Source: Bacillota bacterium
Lineage (GTDB): Bacteria; Bacillota; Clostridia; Oscillospirales; Ruminococcaceae
Length of the DNA stretch: 38,730 nucleotides
Assembly: GCA_023431215.1 (NCBI GenBank)
Contig: JAEYXR010000034.1
Location: 1 to 38,730 of the forward strand
Direction of reading: 5' to 3'
Shown here: positions 23,229-31,667 of the stretch, piece by piece
Numbering within the stretch: the first letter of the stretch is position 1
Layout of the letters: every line of letters begins with the position of its first letter
Program-made: the position numbers and the translations under genes
The notes under the pieces: model-generated
What the model saw: only the letters and a program-made list of their open reading frames with translations
What the model was told of the DNA's origin: nothing
Databases searched by the model: none

Positions 23229-25349
23229 TTAAAATTGATTCCTTACTGCTACAATCATAATTTCTTTGTCTTCCGGCAAACCGATAAGCTCAATATCAAT
23301 GAGGGTACACAGTTGTTCCACAGTTAAGGTGCCGGCGAAGTCCATGATTCTTGGGCCGACGCAAACATAAAAGTCCGGTCGTCCAATGCTATCGGAACGG
23401 AACATAACAAATTCCTTCCAGAATCTTTCAATAACCCCCTGATACTCTGAAACCTTAGTCAGTGCATAGGTGCTTTCACCCCGCTGCATCTTGATAAAGC
23501 CCTTTTTATCAATGATGCGGCTAGCCGGTTTGCCTTTATTTGCAGAGGTAAAAAGGCTGAAAAAGTCGGTGCTGCCGCAATAGGTAACCTCGTCCTCGCC
23601 AACACGCATATCTTTGGCTACCAGTTCAACCTGCTCTTCATAGGTGCAGTCTTTGGCAACCTCAGAAGTTTTAACCTCTGTTGAACCTGTGGCAATTGCC
23701 ACCACCTTGGAGGTTTGGGGATCAATGTCTATATGTACCTCTATTGTATCGGGGGAGGCGCCATTGGTAATGGCCTTGTCTATTGCTTCTTTACGAATTT
23801 TTTGCAGGTCTTCCTTAGAGGGGTTGGGCATGATCCGCTCCACAACATCACGCACCATAGAAAGTGCTACGCCAATGGAAGAAATGACCTCTGCATATTG
23901 AGGAATGCTGTAGTTTAGCCCCAGCTTTTCGGCAGAATAGATAATCAGAGAGGCAGCGCCGCCGCCAACGCCTACCATAGACATCTGGTCTTTCTCCAGC
24001 TTATATTTTTCAGCCAGCTCGGCAATCACCGGCTGGATTTTTTCGTATGCCTTTTGCAGAATTTGCGTGGCAACTTCTTCTACGGATATGCCAATATAAT
24101 CTGCCAGTGGCTGTATTGCCGCTCGAGCACTTTCACACTTGCCGTAGGAAAAGTGCTCCGGCTTTACCAGCCCCAGTACATTGGCGGCACAGCTGTTGGT
24201 AATAGCCACATATTTGCCACTTTTGAGCTTTATGCGAACATAGTCGGCAGGATCCCCTTTTTTGGGTGAGAAAAATTCTACAGTGGGCTCATCCTGGGCT
24301 GTAATGCTATTGTATACCGCATACTCCAACCCTGCAATGTGTGCACTGCGGGGCCCTACATCAATAATACCGGATTTGCCGGCTCTAACCATACTTCCGC
24401 CGGCCACGCCCAGTACACGAACATCAAGGGAACTGACATAAGTGCGATGTCCGCCCAGCACCGTATAATCTATGGCAGGCCTGCCGTTTTTGATAACGCC
24501 GATATTGGTTGAGGTACCGCCCACTTCAAAATAAATGCCGTTTGAGGCGCGCAGGTACATAAGAGAACCCATTACACTTGCCGCCGGCCCGGAAAGCATG
24601 GTCAGAATAGGACGTTTTCGCATTTCAGATATATCCATAACACCGCCGTCGCCTCTCATAATCATCAGAGGTACATCAACACCGGCGCTGCGCACACTTT
24701 GCTCGGTACTGTTGGCGGTATTGAGCATTTTAGGCAGAATGCTTGCGTTGATGACGGCAGTGCGTGTTCTGCGGGTTAAGCCATAAAGCTTGGTAATCTC
24801 ACTTGCCATGGTGGACATCAGGCCAATGCGTTCCACCGCTTCCTTAATCATGTTTTCTTCTTTCATGTCGTCCACACCAAAAGCACAGGAGGAAACCACA
24901 ACATTGGCACCGTCTGCCTTTAGCTTTTGAATGGTGGAATCGGCACTTTGGGCGGTAAGCTGCTTCTTGGTCATAAAGACATTAAGGGTATGAATCTTTC
25001 TACCTGTTTGCAGGTCGATGTCGTCAATCCGGCTCTGCTTTTTTGCCAGCCAGCCTTCCAGGCCGCCGCCTGCAACAGAAAACACACCAACATTGGCAAC
25101 GTCACCTTCCAACAGTGCATTGGTTGCCTGCGTGGTGGAATGTGCCACAAATACTACGTCCTTTGCTGTGATGTTATTATCCTGCAAGCATTTGGTAAAG
25201 GATTCTACCACACCGGCAGCAACACCCATTTGGTGGTCGTGGGTTGTCATGACCACGGCGGGTGTACCGATAATCTCGCTGGTTGCATTGTTAATTGCCA
25301 CAGCTTTTGTGTGGGTTCCTCCTACGTCAATACCAACTCTTACTTCCAT
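23229..25349 (-). CDS. Hydantoinase/oxoprolinase family protein, HyuA-type subunit
   Basis: A 706-residue HyuA-like protein. The N-terminal Hydant_A_N domain begins VRVGIDVGGTHTKAVAI and contains HSTTQATNALLEGD; the ASKHA-fold hydantoinase_A domain includes MRGDGGVMDI, TMLSGPAASVMGS, FEVGGTSTNIGVI and late MVGVGGGAASLIIY. Relatives (5-oxoprolinase, N-methylhydantoinase, acetone and acetophenone carboxylases) use ATP to open cyclic amides or activate substrates, normally with a HyuB partner; none is present here. ATG 25349 is chosen because GAGGAG lies 8 nt upstream and similarity starts there; the open frame to 25523 runs through an intercistronic hairpin. The HExxH protein follows 1 bp later. 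Confidence 0.88.
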   Translation of the reverse strand: MEVRVGIDVGGTHTKAVAINNATSEIIGTPAVVMTTHDHQMGVAAGVVESFTKCLQDNNITAKDVVFVAHSTTQATNALLEGDVANVGVFSVAGGGLEGWLAKKQSRIDDIDLQTGRKIHTLNVFMTKKQLTAQSADSTIQKLKADGANVVVSSCAFGVDDMKEENMIKEAVERIGLMSTMASEITKLYGLTRRTRTAVINASILPKMLNTANSTEQSVRSAGVDVPLMIMRGDGGVMDISEMRKRPILTMLSGPAASVMGSLMYLRASNGIYFEVGGTSTNIGVIKNGRPAIDYTVLGGHRTYVSSLDVRVLGVAGGSMVRAGKSGIIDVGPRSAHIAGLEYAVYNSITAQDEPTVEFFSPKKGDPADYVRIKLKSGKYVAITNSCAANVLGLVKPEHFSYGKCESARAAIQPLADYIGISVEEVATQILQKAYEKIQPVIAELAEKYKLEKDQMSMVGVGGGAASLIIYSAEKLGLNYSIPQYAEVISSIGVALSMVRDVVERIMPNPSKEDLQKIRKEAIDKAITNGASPDTIEVHIDIDPQTSKVVAIATGSTEVKTSEVAKDCTYEEQVELVAKDMRVGEDEVTYCGSTDFFSLFTSANKGKPASRIIDKKGFIKMQRGESTYALTKVSEYQGVIERFWKEFVMFRSDSIGRPDFYVCVGPRIMDFAGTLTVEQLCTLIDIELIGLPEDKEIMIVAVRNQF

Positions 25350-25467
25350 TGGTTTATCTCCTCTCAAGGTCAAATGACTGCGCAGGCCTTCCGGCACTAC
25401 TGGTTTGTGTATAAATGTTAATTTACTTATACACAAAACAGAAATTCCGGCATCACTCATAAGGTAG

Positions 25468-25501
25468 ATAAGGCGCCCGCCGTGTTCGCCGAGCGCCTTA
25501 T
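25468..25501 (-). terminator. Intercistronic hairpin between the RraA-like and hydantoinase genes
   Basis: ATAAGGCGC (25468-25476) pairs with GCGCCTTAT (25493-25501), and an alternative pairing with ACTCATAAGG is possible. There is no T-tract. It lies just after the RraA-like stop, within the presumed operon, so it may attenuate or stabilise the mRNA rather than end it. Confidence 0.45.
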
Positions 25502-25512
25502 GAGTCTTGTGC

Positions 25513-26457
25513 TTATACCTCATCCAGCTTTCTCATTTGGGTGTTGGTCCAGTGTCTGTTTGCCTTACGGATACCGGTTCTTGCTTCTTCCACTTCGGCA
25601 GTCCAGTCAAGATGGCGATAAGGAGCGCCTTCATCATTGGTTGCAATCCAGTCCAGCAGGTCATCCATCATTTCCACAGACCATGGGAAAGTATCAATAT
25701 CAGAGCCTATGTATTTGCCTTCGCGTACTCTCTGGAATCCAAAAATATCACGAACCTTTGTCTTTTCGCCGTTTTCTACCACTTCGGCTGCCAAGTGAGG
25801 AGGAATAAAGATGACACCGGCATCACAGGCATAAACAACGTCACCAGGCAGGCAAATAGCTGTGCCGATTCTGGTTGGGGTATTAAAGCCGGTGAGTACA
25901 TGGTCACGCAACGGTGTGGGGTCAATCCCACGGTAATAGACATTAATGTCGGTGAGGGTTTTCAGCTGATCCAAGTCACGCACGCCACCCCAAACAACGG
26001 CTCCGCCGCGCTTGGTGTTTTTTGCAATGGCAGTACCCAGGTTACCGCCGATGATGGTGCCGTATTTGATTTTGTCATAAAGGTCGGTAACCCAGACATC
26101 ATCTTCTACAAGACTGTCAACCACAAAGATGTTGTACATATTGGTGTTGCCCTTCATCCCCTGTGCCTTGCACTGACGCTTCATGGCAATTTCAAGATCA
26201 AGGCGGATAGGCATAAAGGTTGAGGTGACAGCGCGGCCAACGGTGGGGGCAGTCATTTGTGGGTTTGAAGAGAAGAACCCGGTTTGAAACTGGTTGTCAT
26301 AACCGTGCTCGTAACCGGCCGCCCAAACTTCTTCCAAAGATAACTGACGGATTTTGTTTAAAATTTCATCAGAAACCTTTGGTCTGCCGTCTTCAAAGCG
26401 CTCGCCTTCCCACAAAGGGGTAATTTGGATAATGTCGTCTCTATTATTAAAAGTCAT
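25513..26457 (-). CDS. RraA-family protein (HMG/CHA-aldolase-like)
   Basis: A 314-residue protein whose middle resembles RraA/HMG aldolase: GGNLGTAIAKNTKRGGAVVWGGVRDLDQL matches the conserved G-x3-A-x-A...GxVRDxD segment, where the Arg and Asp bind substrate and divalent metal. It is longer than the ~160-230 residues usual for RraA/HMG aldolase, with extra N- and C-terminal extensions (WEGERFEDGRPKVSDEIL; HLDWTAEVEEARTGIRKANR). Family members include 4-hydroxy-4-methyl-2-oxoglutarate aldolase, oxaloacetate decarboxylase and the RNase E inhibitor RraA; in this catabolic operon an aldolase or decarboxylase role is more likely. It lies between the permease and the hydantoinase. Confidence 0.78.
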   Translation of the reverse strand: MTFNNRDDIIQITPLWEGERFEDGRPKVSDEILNKIRQLSLEEVWAAGYEHGYDNQFQTGFFSSNPQMTAPTVGRAVTSTFMPIRLDLEIAMKRQCKAQGMKGNTNMYNIFVVDSLVEDDVWVTDLYDKIKYGTIIGGNLGTAIAKNTKRGGAVVWGGVRDLDQLKTLTDINVYYRGIDPTPLRDHVLTGFNTPTRIGTAICLPGDVVYACDAGVIFIPPHLAAEVVENGEKTKVRDIFGFQRVREGKYIGSDIDTFPWSVEMMDDLLDWIATNDEGAPYRHLDWTAEVEEARTGIRKANRHWTNTQMRKLDEV

Positions 26458-26486
26458 TTAAATTTACTCCTTTTACTTCACTATTG

Positions 26487-26503
26487 TTTATTGTTACAAT
26501 AAA
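26487..26503. repeat. Perfect 17-nt inverted repeat in a gene gap
   Basis: TTTATTGT-T-ACAATAAA lies in the 75-bp gap between the permease stop and the RraA-like start. It is too A/T rich to terminate; it could be an internal operator. Confidence 0.45.
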
Positions 26504-26532
26504 GGATTGCATTGAAATAATGCTGGTTCTTG

Positions 26533-27906
26533 TTAATATCTGCCGACACAGAAATAGCAGGCAATGGCCAAAATTGCACAAAGTACCCATGACAACGGAA
26601 TGGATTTCTTCAAATATTCCTTGGGTTCAATTTTTGCGTAGTTGATGCCCCAGGCAACATAGGATTGTGTTACGCAGGCATTGATATTGACAGCGATGGA
26701 AGGGACCCAAAACAGGGGGAACAAGTAAGTAAGAGGATATCCAAAGGAAGCCAGGATTAAGAAAATGGGGCCTGCAGTTCCGTACATGGTCAGAGGACCG
26801 CGGAACAAAGCAGCAGGTGCCAAAAGAGCAACGGCAAGTGCAAGCACCAGTGGCTGATTTACCGGAATAATAGGTGTCAGAAGCAGCTCAATAAAGGGCT
26901 TTGCATAACCAATGGATTTGGTGACCATTGCCAACATCAGCAGAAAAGCGATCAGAGATGCGCTGTCGACAATACCGGAGTAAAGTGTTTTGCTGTAGTT
27001 GTCGCCCAAATTCTTGATGCCTTTGGCTTTGCCGCATACAAACAGAGCAAGAAAACCGAACAGCATAAAGGTGGGGATGTTTTCTGTTTTGAAAAGAAGG
27101 ATGCACAGGGTGGGCAGGAAAGGAATGATCAGTGCATAGCCGGGAACCTTCTTTGTTTCGGTGGATGATACCTCTGTTGGTGCAGCCCAAGCTTTTGTGC
27201 GGCTGCCTTTGGATACGGCAACAGCGGTAACAACAGCAATAAACACAGTAGAGATGATCATGCCAATCCAGCCAAAGGAAGAAACATATTCTTCAAAGGT
27301 ATACAGGACATTGCCCTGAGCATCTTTGCAATATGTAGTTAATGTGCCAATTGCCAGTGTAGGGTTCATAAACAAACCGGCACCCACCGAGAACAGATAG
27401 GAAAATGATGCTGTTACCTTGTCAACACCAAGGGAAAGCAGAATGGGCAGCACAATGACGCCAATGGCAATAACTGCGCCGATACCAAAGATGCTGGTAA
27501 ACATACCGGAAACTACAAGGCTAAGTAAAACAGCAACGATAACGGGTTTGTCTCCACCAAACTCTACTGTTTTACGAATCAGTGATGCTGCAATGCCCGT
27601 TTCCATTAAAACCGCACCAAACCATGCGCCAATGACAATGTCAACAACCAACCCGCCCTGGCCACGGATACCATCCTGGAATAATCCGTTTAAGATTGTT
27701 AACACCGGTGTTTCCACCATTTCGGCATTTGCCGCTGCAAAGGAAGCAGAAAGCAAACCACACTTGTAAGCGACAATTGAGATAGTAATCCAGGCAACGC
27801 CTGCCAGCAAAAAGCCGATGGTCATATTGCCGCCTCTAACTGCAAATACAATTAATCCAATGTACACAGCCACAATCAATAAAGCTACTAAATACTCAAA
27901 AAACAT
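26533..27906 (-). CDS. Ion-transporter-superfamily permease (GntP/DcuC/citrate-transporter-like)
   Basis: A 457-residue protein with about 12 hydrophobic segments. Features such as GAVLMETGIAASLIRKTVEFGGDKP, the hairpin-like VVSGMFTSIFGIGAVIAIGVIVLPILLSLG and the second-half repeat LLAPAALFRGPLTMYGTAGP recall carboxylate or gluconate symporters of the IT superfamily. It probably imports the organic acid degraded by the genes downstream. It is first in the minus-strand operon, with a ~120-nt leader holding TTCTGTT/AACAGAA near the ribosome binding site and an AACCGGTT operator further upstream. The exact family is uncertain. Confidence 0.7.
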   Translation of the reverse strand: MFFEYLVALLIVAVYIGLIVFAVRGGNMTIGFLLAGVAWITISIVAYKCGLLSASFAAANAEMVETPVLTILNGLFQDGIRGQGGLVVDIVIGAWFGAVLMETGIAASLIRKTVEFGGDKPVIVAVLLSLVVSGMFTSIFGIGAVIAIGVIVLPILLSLGVDKVTASFSYLFSVGAGLFMNPTLAIGTLTTYCKDAQGNVLYTFEEYVSSFGWIGMIISTVFIAVVTAVAVSKGSRTKAWAAPTEVSSTETKKVPGYALIIPFLPTLCILLFKTENIPTFMLFGFLALFVCGKAKGIKNLGDNYSKTLYSGIVDSASLIAFLLMLAMVTKSIGYAKPFIELLLTPIIPVNQPLVLALAVALLAPAALFRGPLTMYGTAGPIFLILASFGYPLTYLFPLFWVPSIAVNINACVTQSYVAWGINYAKIEPKEYLKKSIPLSWVLCAILAIACYFCVGRY

Positions 27907-28036
27907 GGCAACCTCCGAACAAAATTCATTTGTTTTCTGTTAAAACAGAAGGCCTACAAGGTGTTTCTGGAGCGCTTTAAAGGGTGATTATTTACATCTC
28001 CTTTCCTAATAAAAATGTCTCTGGTTGCATATTTAG

Positions 28037-28048
28037 TTAACCGGTTTC
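28037..28048. promoter_or_regulatory. Candidate LacI-family operator 1
   Basis: TTAACCGGTTTC, with central palindrome AACCGGTT (28039-28046), lies 133 bp upstream of the permease start and inside the weak minus-strand promoter candidate. It matches operator 2 over TAACCGGTTTC. A CcpA cre site is an alternative reading, since both share a CG-centred LacI-type geometry. Confidence 0.6.
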
Positions 28049-28290
28049 ATAAACTGTTAAATTACAGGTTTTCTTTTAGAATTGCCATCACTCAAACAAA
28101 AAATTGCATTTTAAATTGTGACAAAATAAACAAAAAAATAAAACAATTAATAAAAGTTTGATTCTTTAATCTGAATTATAGCTCTAATAGTGCAGTTTGT
28201 CTAGTAAATTTAAAAATTTCGTTAAAACTGTGCAAAAGAAGATATCTTCTTGGGTCATGTCTACAAAATCTTTAAAAACTTAAATTTATG

Positions 28291-28301
28291 TAACCGGTTT
28301 C
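28291..28301. promoter_or_regulatory. Candidate LacI-family operator 2
   Basis: TAACCGGTTTC (palindrome 28292-28299) directly abuts the TTGACG -35 of the kinase promoter, where a bound repressor would block polymerase. It is 253 bp from operator 1, so DNA looping is possible. Confidence 0.65.
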
Positions 28302-28331
28302 TTGACGTGGGAATAAGAATTGTGATACACT
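28302..28331 (+). promoter_or_regulatory. Promoter of the sugar-acid kinase-aldolase operon
   Basis: TTGACG (28302-28307), an 18-bp spacer and TACACT (28326-28331), about 70 bp before the kinase start and touching the LacI-type palindrome. Confidence 0.55.
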
Positions 28332-28403
28332 ATAGGCAACATCTTCGACTTAACGTTTTATAAGATACTGATATACGACAAGATACAAATTAGGAGGAAG
28401 GTA

Positions 28404-29375
28404 ATGCACATGGCAAACGGTACATTACTGGTTGGGGAACCAATGGGGCTTTTTATTGCTCAGCAGGAAGGTGCATTTGAAGACGTCGAAAGCTATCTTC
28501 TTTGTAATTGCGGGGCTGAATTTAATGTTGCAGTAGGACTTGCCAGACTCCAGCATAAGGTAGGCTATTTTACCAAGCTTGGGGACGACCCATTTGCCAA
28601 AAAGATTGTTAAAATGATGAATCAAGAAAAGATAAATACGGATTTAATTCAGTATTCCGATGAACACCCTACAGGGTTTATGCTGAAAGGAAAAGTATCT
28701 AGCGGCAATCCGCATATCTTTTATTTTCGAAAAAACTCTGCTGCATCCACTCTGTGTGGTGATGATATTGAAAAACTAGATTTTTCTGCATATGATTCAA
28801 TCCATATGACTGGAATTACTCCTGCACTTTCCAACGCAACAAAGGAAGCAACTGAAAGGCTCCTCAATAAGGCAAAGCAGCATCATATGCTGTATAGTTT
28901 TGACCCAAATTTACGCCCACAGCTTTGGCCGGATACCGAAAGCATGTGTAGCTATATTAACAACCTTGCCAGCAAATGTGACATCTTTTTTCCTGGGGTT
29001 GAAGAAGCACATGTTTTAATTGGTACCACAGATGCCGAAAAAATTGCAAAGACCTATATGGATGCCGGTGCAAAAGCGGTAGTGGTAAAATTAGGAGCTC
29101 AGGGGGCTTATTACGCAACATCTCAAGACAGTGGTTATGTTGCAGGTTATCCTGTGGACAAGGTGGTAGACACCGTAGGTGCCGGAGACGGCTTTGCAGT
29201 GGGAGTTTTATCCGCACTAAAAGAAAACTTGTCCATGGAAGAAGCTGTACGCAGAGGCAATGCAATAGGCGCTATACAGGTAATGAGTGTAGGCGACAAT
29301 GACGGGCTGCCTACCCGTGAAGAGCTGCAGGCTTTTATGGCCGGCGAGAAGATGTGGAGGAAAGGAAATGGATAA
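28404..29375 (+). CDS. PfkB-family carbohydrate kinase, probable 2-keto-3-deoxygluconate kinase
   Basis: A 323-residue ribokinase-fold protein. The N-terminal part has the GAEFNVAVGLARL sugar-binding segment; the C-terminal PfkB signature DTVGAGDGFAVGVL contains the anion hole and the catalytic Asp. DPNLRPQLWPD and FFPGVEEAHVLIG are typical of KdgK-like enzymes, which phosphorylate 2-keto-3-deoxygluconate to KDPG. ATG 28404 lies 6 nt after AGGAGG; a second Met follows at 28410. The gene overlaps the KDPG aldolase gene by 8 bp, which supports the KDG assignment through the product-substrate link. It is probably controlled by the LacI regulator. Confidence 0.85.
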   Translation: MHMANGTLLVGEPMGLFIAQQEGAFEDVESYLLCNCGAEFNVAVGLARLQHKVGYFTKLGDDPFAKKIVKMMNQEKINTDLIQYSDEHPTGFMLKGKVSSGNPHIFYFRKNSAASTLCGDDIEKLDFSAYDSIHMTGITPALSNATKEATERLLNKAKQHHMLYSFDPNLRPQLWPDTESMCSYINNLASKCDIFFPGVEEAHVLIGTTDAEKIAKTYMDAGAKAVVVKLGAQGAYYATSQDSGYVAGYPVDKVVDTVGAGDGFAVGVLSALKENLSMEEAVRRGNAIGAIQVMSVGDNDGLPTREELQAFMAGEKMWRKGNG

Positions 29376-30330
29376 TACAGTTTATCGCAAGCTTTATGAA
29401 AACGGAGTTGTTCCGGTAGTTGTGCTGGAAAAAGCCGACGACGCAGTTCCCCTTGCCCGTGCACTGCTAAAGGGTGGAATACGTGTTGCTGAGATAACCT
29501 TCCGCACGACAGCAGCCCCTTCCTGCATCGCCGCCATCTCTGCGCAGGTACCCGAAATGACGGTAGGTGCAGGCACCGTTACCAGTATTAAAATGGCGCA
29601 GGATGCAGTTGCAGCAGGAGCTCAGTTCATTGTCAGCCCGGGGTATGATGAAGAAGTTGTAAAGTGGTGTATGGAGCAGGATGTTACAGTGTATCCTGGT
29701 GTCAGCAATCCTTCAGAAATTCAAGCTGCCATAAAATTGGGCTTAACGGCTTTAAAGCTATTTCCGGCGCAGCAGCTGGGCGGAGCAAAATACATACGTT
29801 CATTATCCGGTATCTATCGGAATATCAGCTTTATGCCAAGCGGCGGCATTTCTTTAGATAACATGAATGAGTACTTTGATGTTCCCAGTGTATTTGCCTG
29901 CGGCGGCAGTTGGGTTTGTCCAGAAAAATTAATACAGCAGGGTCGCTGGGATGAAATAACCGCTATTTGTGAGGAAACAGTGGCAAAGATGCATCACTTC
30001 TTTTTGCTGCATATCGGGGTAAATTCCAAGGATGAAAATGAGGCAAGAGAGACAGCAACAGATTTCTCTACCATTTTTGGCTTACAAGTACAAGAATTGC
30101 CGGGAGCATTTTTCGCCGGTACCATGATGGAAGTGGTAAAAAAACCGTTTTTAGGAGAACATGGACATATTGCCATTAGTACTAATAACATTGATAGGGC
30201 AATTGCGTTTTTTAAAAGCAGGGGATATACCTTCCGTGATAACATGGCTCAGGATGAACAGGGAATTATTGCAGCATACTTTGAAAAAGAGATTGCAGGA
30301 TATGCCATTCATCTGCGCCGCAAGCTATAG
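29368..30330 (+). CDS. KDPG/KHG aldolase (Eda-like) with C-terminal VOC-like domain
   Basis: A 320-residue fusion. Residues ~1-210 are a class I KDPG/KHG aldolase: VPVVVLEKADDAVPLARAL, AEITFRTTAA (catalytic Glu), VGAGTVTS, GVSNPSEI and the Schiff-base lysine segment TALKLFPAQQLGG, then MPSGGI. It would split KDPG into pyruvate and glyceraldehyde-3-phosphate. Residues ~212-320 resemble a vicinal-oxygen-chelate (glyoxalase-like) module: FFLLHIGVNS, GHIAISTNNIDRAIAFFKSRGYTF. Single-domain Eda proteins are about 210 aa. ATG 29368 is chosen because GGAGGAAAGG precedes it; the open frame upstream lies inside the kinase gene. The extra domain may tune specificity or bind metal (inferred). Confidence 0.88.
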   Translation: MDNTVYRKLYENGVVPVVVLEKADDAVPLARALLKGGIRVAEITFRTTAAPSCIAAISAQVPEMTVGAGTVTSIKMAQDAVAAGAQFIVSPGYDEEVVKWCMEQDVTVYPGVSNPSEIQAAIKLGLTALKLFPAQQLGGAKYIRSLSGIYRNISFMPSGGISLDNMNEYFDVPSVFACGGSWVCPEKLIQQGRWDEITAICEETVAKMHHFFLLHIGVNSKDENEARETATDFSTIFGLQVQELPGAFFAGTMMEVVKKPFLGEHGHIAISTNNIDRAIAFFKSRGYTFRDNMAQDEQGIIAAYFEKEIAGYAIHLRRKL

Positions 30331-30414
30331 AATGCATAATTTATTTATTAAAAGAACAATTGTTGACTTTTCCACACCAATAAAACTCCTTTATACAACC
30401 CATACCCCCCCAAA

Positions 30415-30462
30415 AAAAGCCAAAAGACCATCACTTTATTTTGATGGTCTTTTGGCTTTTCG
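30415..30462. terminator. Bidirectional terminator between aldolase and lacI-type genes
   Basis: A perfect 19-bp stem (AAAAGCCAAAAGACCATCA, 30415-30433; TGATGGTCTTTTGGCTTTT, 30442-30460) with an 8-nt loop. The right arm ends in TTTT and the left arm is preceded by more A's, so it works in both directions. Confidence 0.9.
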
Positions 30463-30491
30463 GCATTAATATTAATTTTATCCTTAGTTGT

Positions 30492-31547
30492 TTAACCTAG
30501 GCATGTAGAGCTGCGAACCTTTAGGCTACACGTCAGTAAATTGTTTTCTACCGGTCGCTTTGGCTCTTCTATTTTTTTGAGAAGCAGTTCAGCTGCCTGA
30601 TACCCAATGTCAATGGAAGGAATTACTGTTGTGGTAACATGGGGAACCAGCAAATTGGGCCAGTTCATATCATTTTCCCAACCCCAGTCCTCAGGGCCAC
30701 ATAAACCAATATCTTCCGGAATCCGAAGCTCATACTTAATTAAGGCTTTATATGCCCGAATTGTGGTGACCGAATTAATACCAACAATTGCTGGTTTATC
30801 ACCTGGTTTTAGAGATTTAAGCATCTTTGCAATTGCATCATCTGCAGACAGATTAAGCTTGCGGCTGACAATATAAATATCCTCTGAGGGAGTATAACCA
30901 AAAATCTCAGTTACCGCATCAATAAAACCTTCTCTCCGCAAATATCTGGCGGAGTTGTTTTCCCAACATTGTGTAAACAACACAGGACGATTATAGCCTT
31001 GCTCTTTTAAGTGGATCACCAGCTCATAAAAAGCTTCTTTGTGCTTGGAGGTAACAATGTCAAAGTTATAATTTCTAATATCTCTATCCAGCAAAACAAC
31101 GGGCATTCCGCTGCAGGCGGTAGAAATCAGAAAATTGTTATCGCAGCTGGTGGTGTTTACCAATAGTCCGGAAACCCCCTTTGCCAGCAGGGACTCTATT
31201 GCCTGCTTTTCTTTTTCCAGGTTGTCATTGCAGTTAATAAAAATAGGGGTATATTCATTTTTTTCCAGACATTCATTAATTCCAACAATCAGCGCAGAGG
31301 AAAAAGGAGAAGTGATGTCAGAAATGGTAACTCCAATTAAATTGGCGTTTTTTCTTTTTAAATTGCGGGCAATATCACTGGGACGGTAGTTGCTCATTTC
31401 TATAACCGCCCTAATTCTATCACGAGTTTTATCACTCATTAAATGTGTCTGACCATTGATATAGCGGGAAACGGTTGCCTTAGAAACACCAGCAGCCAGG
31501 GCTATATCATTGATGGTAATTTTACCTGTTGTTTTCAAGCAATACAC
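30492..31547 (-). CDS. LacI-family transcriptional regulator (KdgR-like)
   Basis: A 351-residue regulator. The N-terminal LacI helix-turn-helix is clear (KITINDIALAAGVSKATVSRYING, then RDRIRAVIEMSNYRPSDIARNLK), followed by a periplasmic-binding-protein-like sensor domain (NLIGVTISDITSPFSSALIVGI, SGMPVVLLDRDI). The start is probably GTG 31547; TTG 31538 is an alternative. Clustering with KDG kinase and KDPG aldolase genes resembles kdgR-kdgK-kdgA loci, so KDG or a related sugar acid is a likely inducer. Both arms of the divergent control region carry AACCGGTT palindromes suited to this family. No such palindrome was seen before its own start. Confidence 0.9.
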   Translation of the reverse strand: MYCLKTTGKITINDIALAAGVSKATVSRYINGQTHLMSDKTRDRIRAVIEMSNYRPSDIARNLKRKNANLIGVTISDITSPFSSALIVGINECLEKNEYTPIFINCNDNLEKEKQAIESLLAKGVSGLLVNTTSCDNNFLISTACSGMPVVLLDRDIRNYNFDIVTSKHKEAFYELVIHLKEQGYNRPVLFTQCWENNSARYLRREGFIDAVTEIFGYTPSEDIYIVSRKLNLSADDAIAKMLKSLKPGDKPAIVGINSVTTIRAYKALIKYELRIPEDIGLCGPEDWGWENDMNWPNLLVPHVTTTVIPSIDIGYQAAELLLKKIEEPKRPVENNLLTCSLKVRSSTCLG

Positions 31548-31667
31548 CCACCCATAAAGGTTTTTTTATCATACTATCATCATTAATTTGTTTGGTCAAG
31601 CAATCATCTGTCATACAGCAGTAAACCAATCAAAGTAAATGCCTGACCGTCATTGCAAAAGGTATAA

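Larger units (their letters stand above)
27907..28403. other. Divergent control region of 497 bp
   Basis: A/T-rich region between the permease (minus) and kinase (plus) operons, with no gene. It contains the two LacI-type palindromes and a promoter listed separately. A minus-strand promoter candidate is weak: TTAACA (plus 28055-28060), a 19-bp spacer containing the first palindrome, and TAAATA (plus 28030-28035). A GGAAAGGAG followed by ATG-TAA in the minus-strand leader is a start-stop pair of unknown significance. Confidence 0.6.

Noticed and set aside
25350..25523. N-terminal extension of the hydantoinase
   Set aside because: Similarity to the family begins at the ATG at 25349, which has a good GAGGAG site; the extension translates an intercistronic hairpin.
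28037..28048. CcpA cre site
   Set aside because: The sequence is compatible with a loose cre consensus, but the pair of identical sites flanking a divergent region with a linked LacI gene fits a local operator better. Not excluded.
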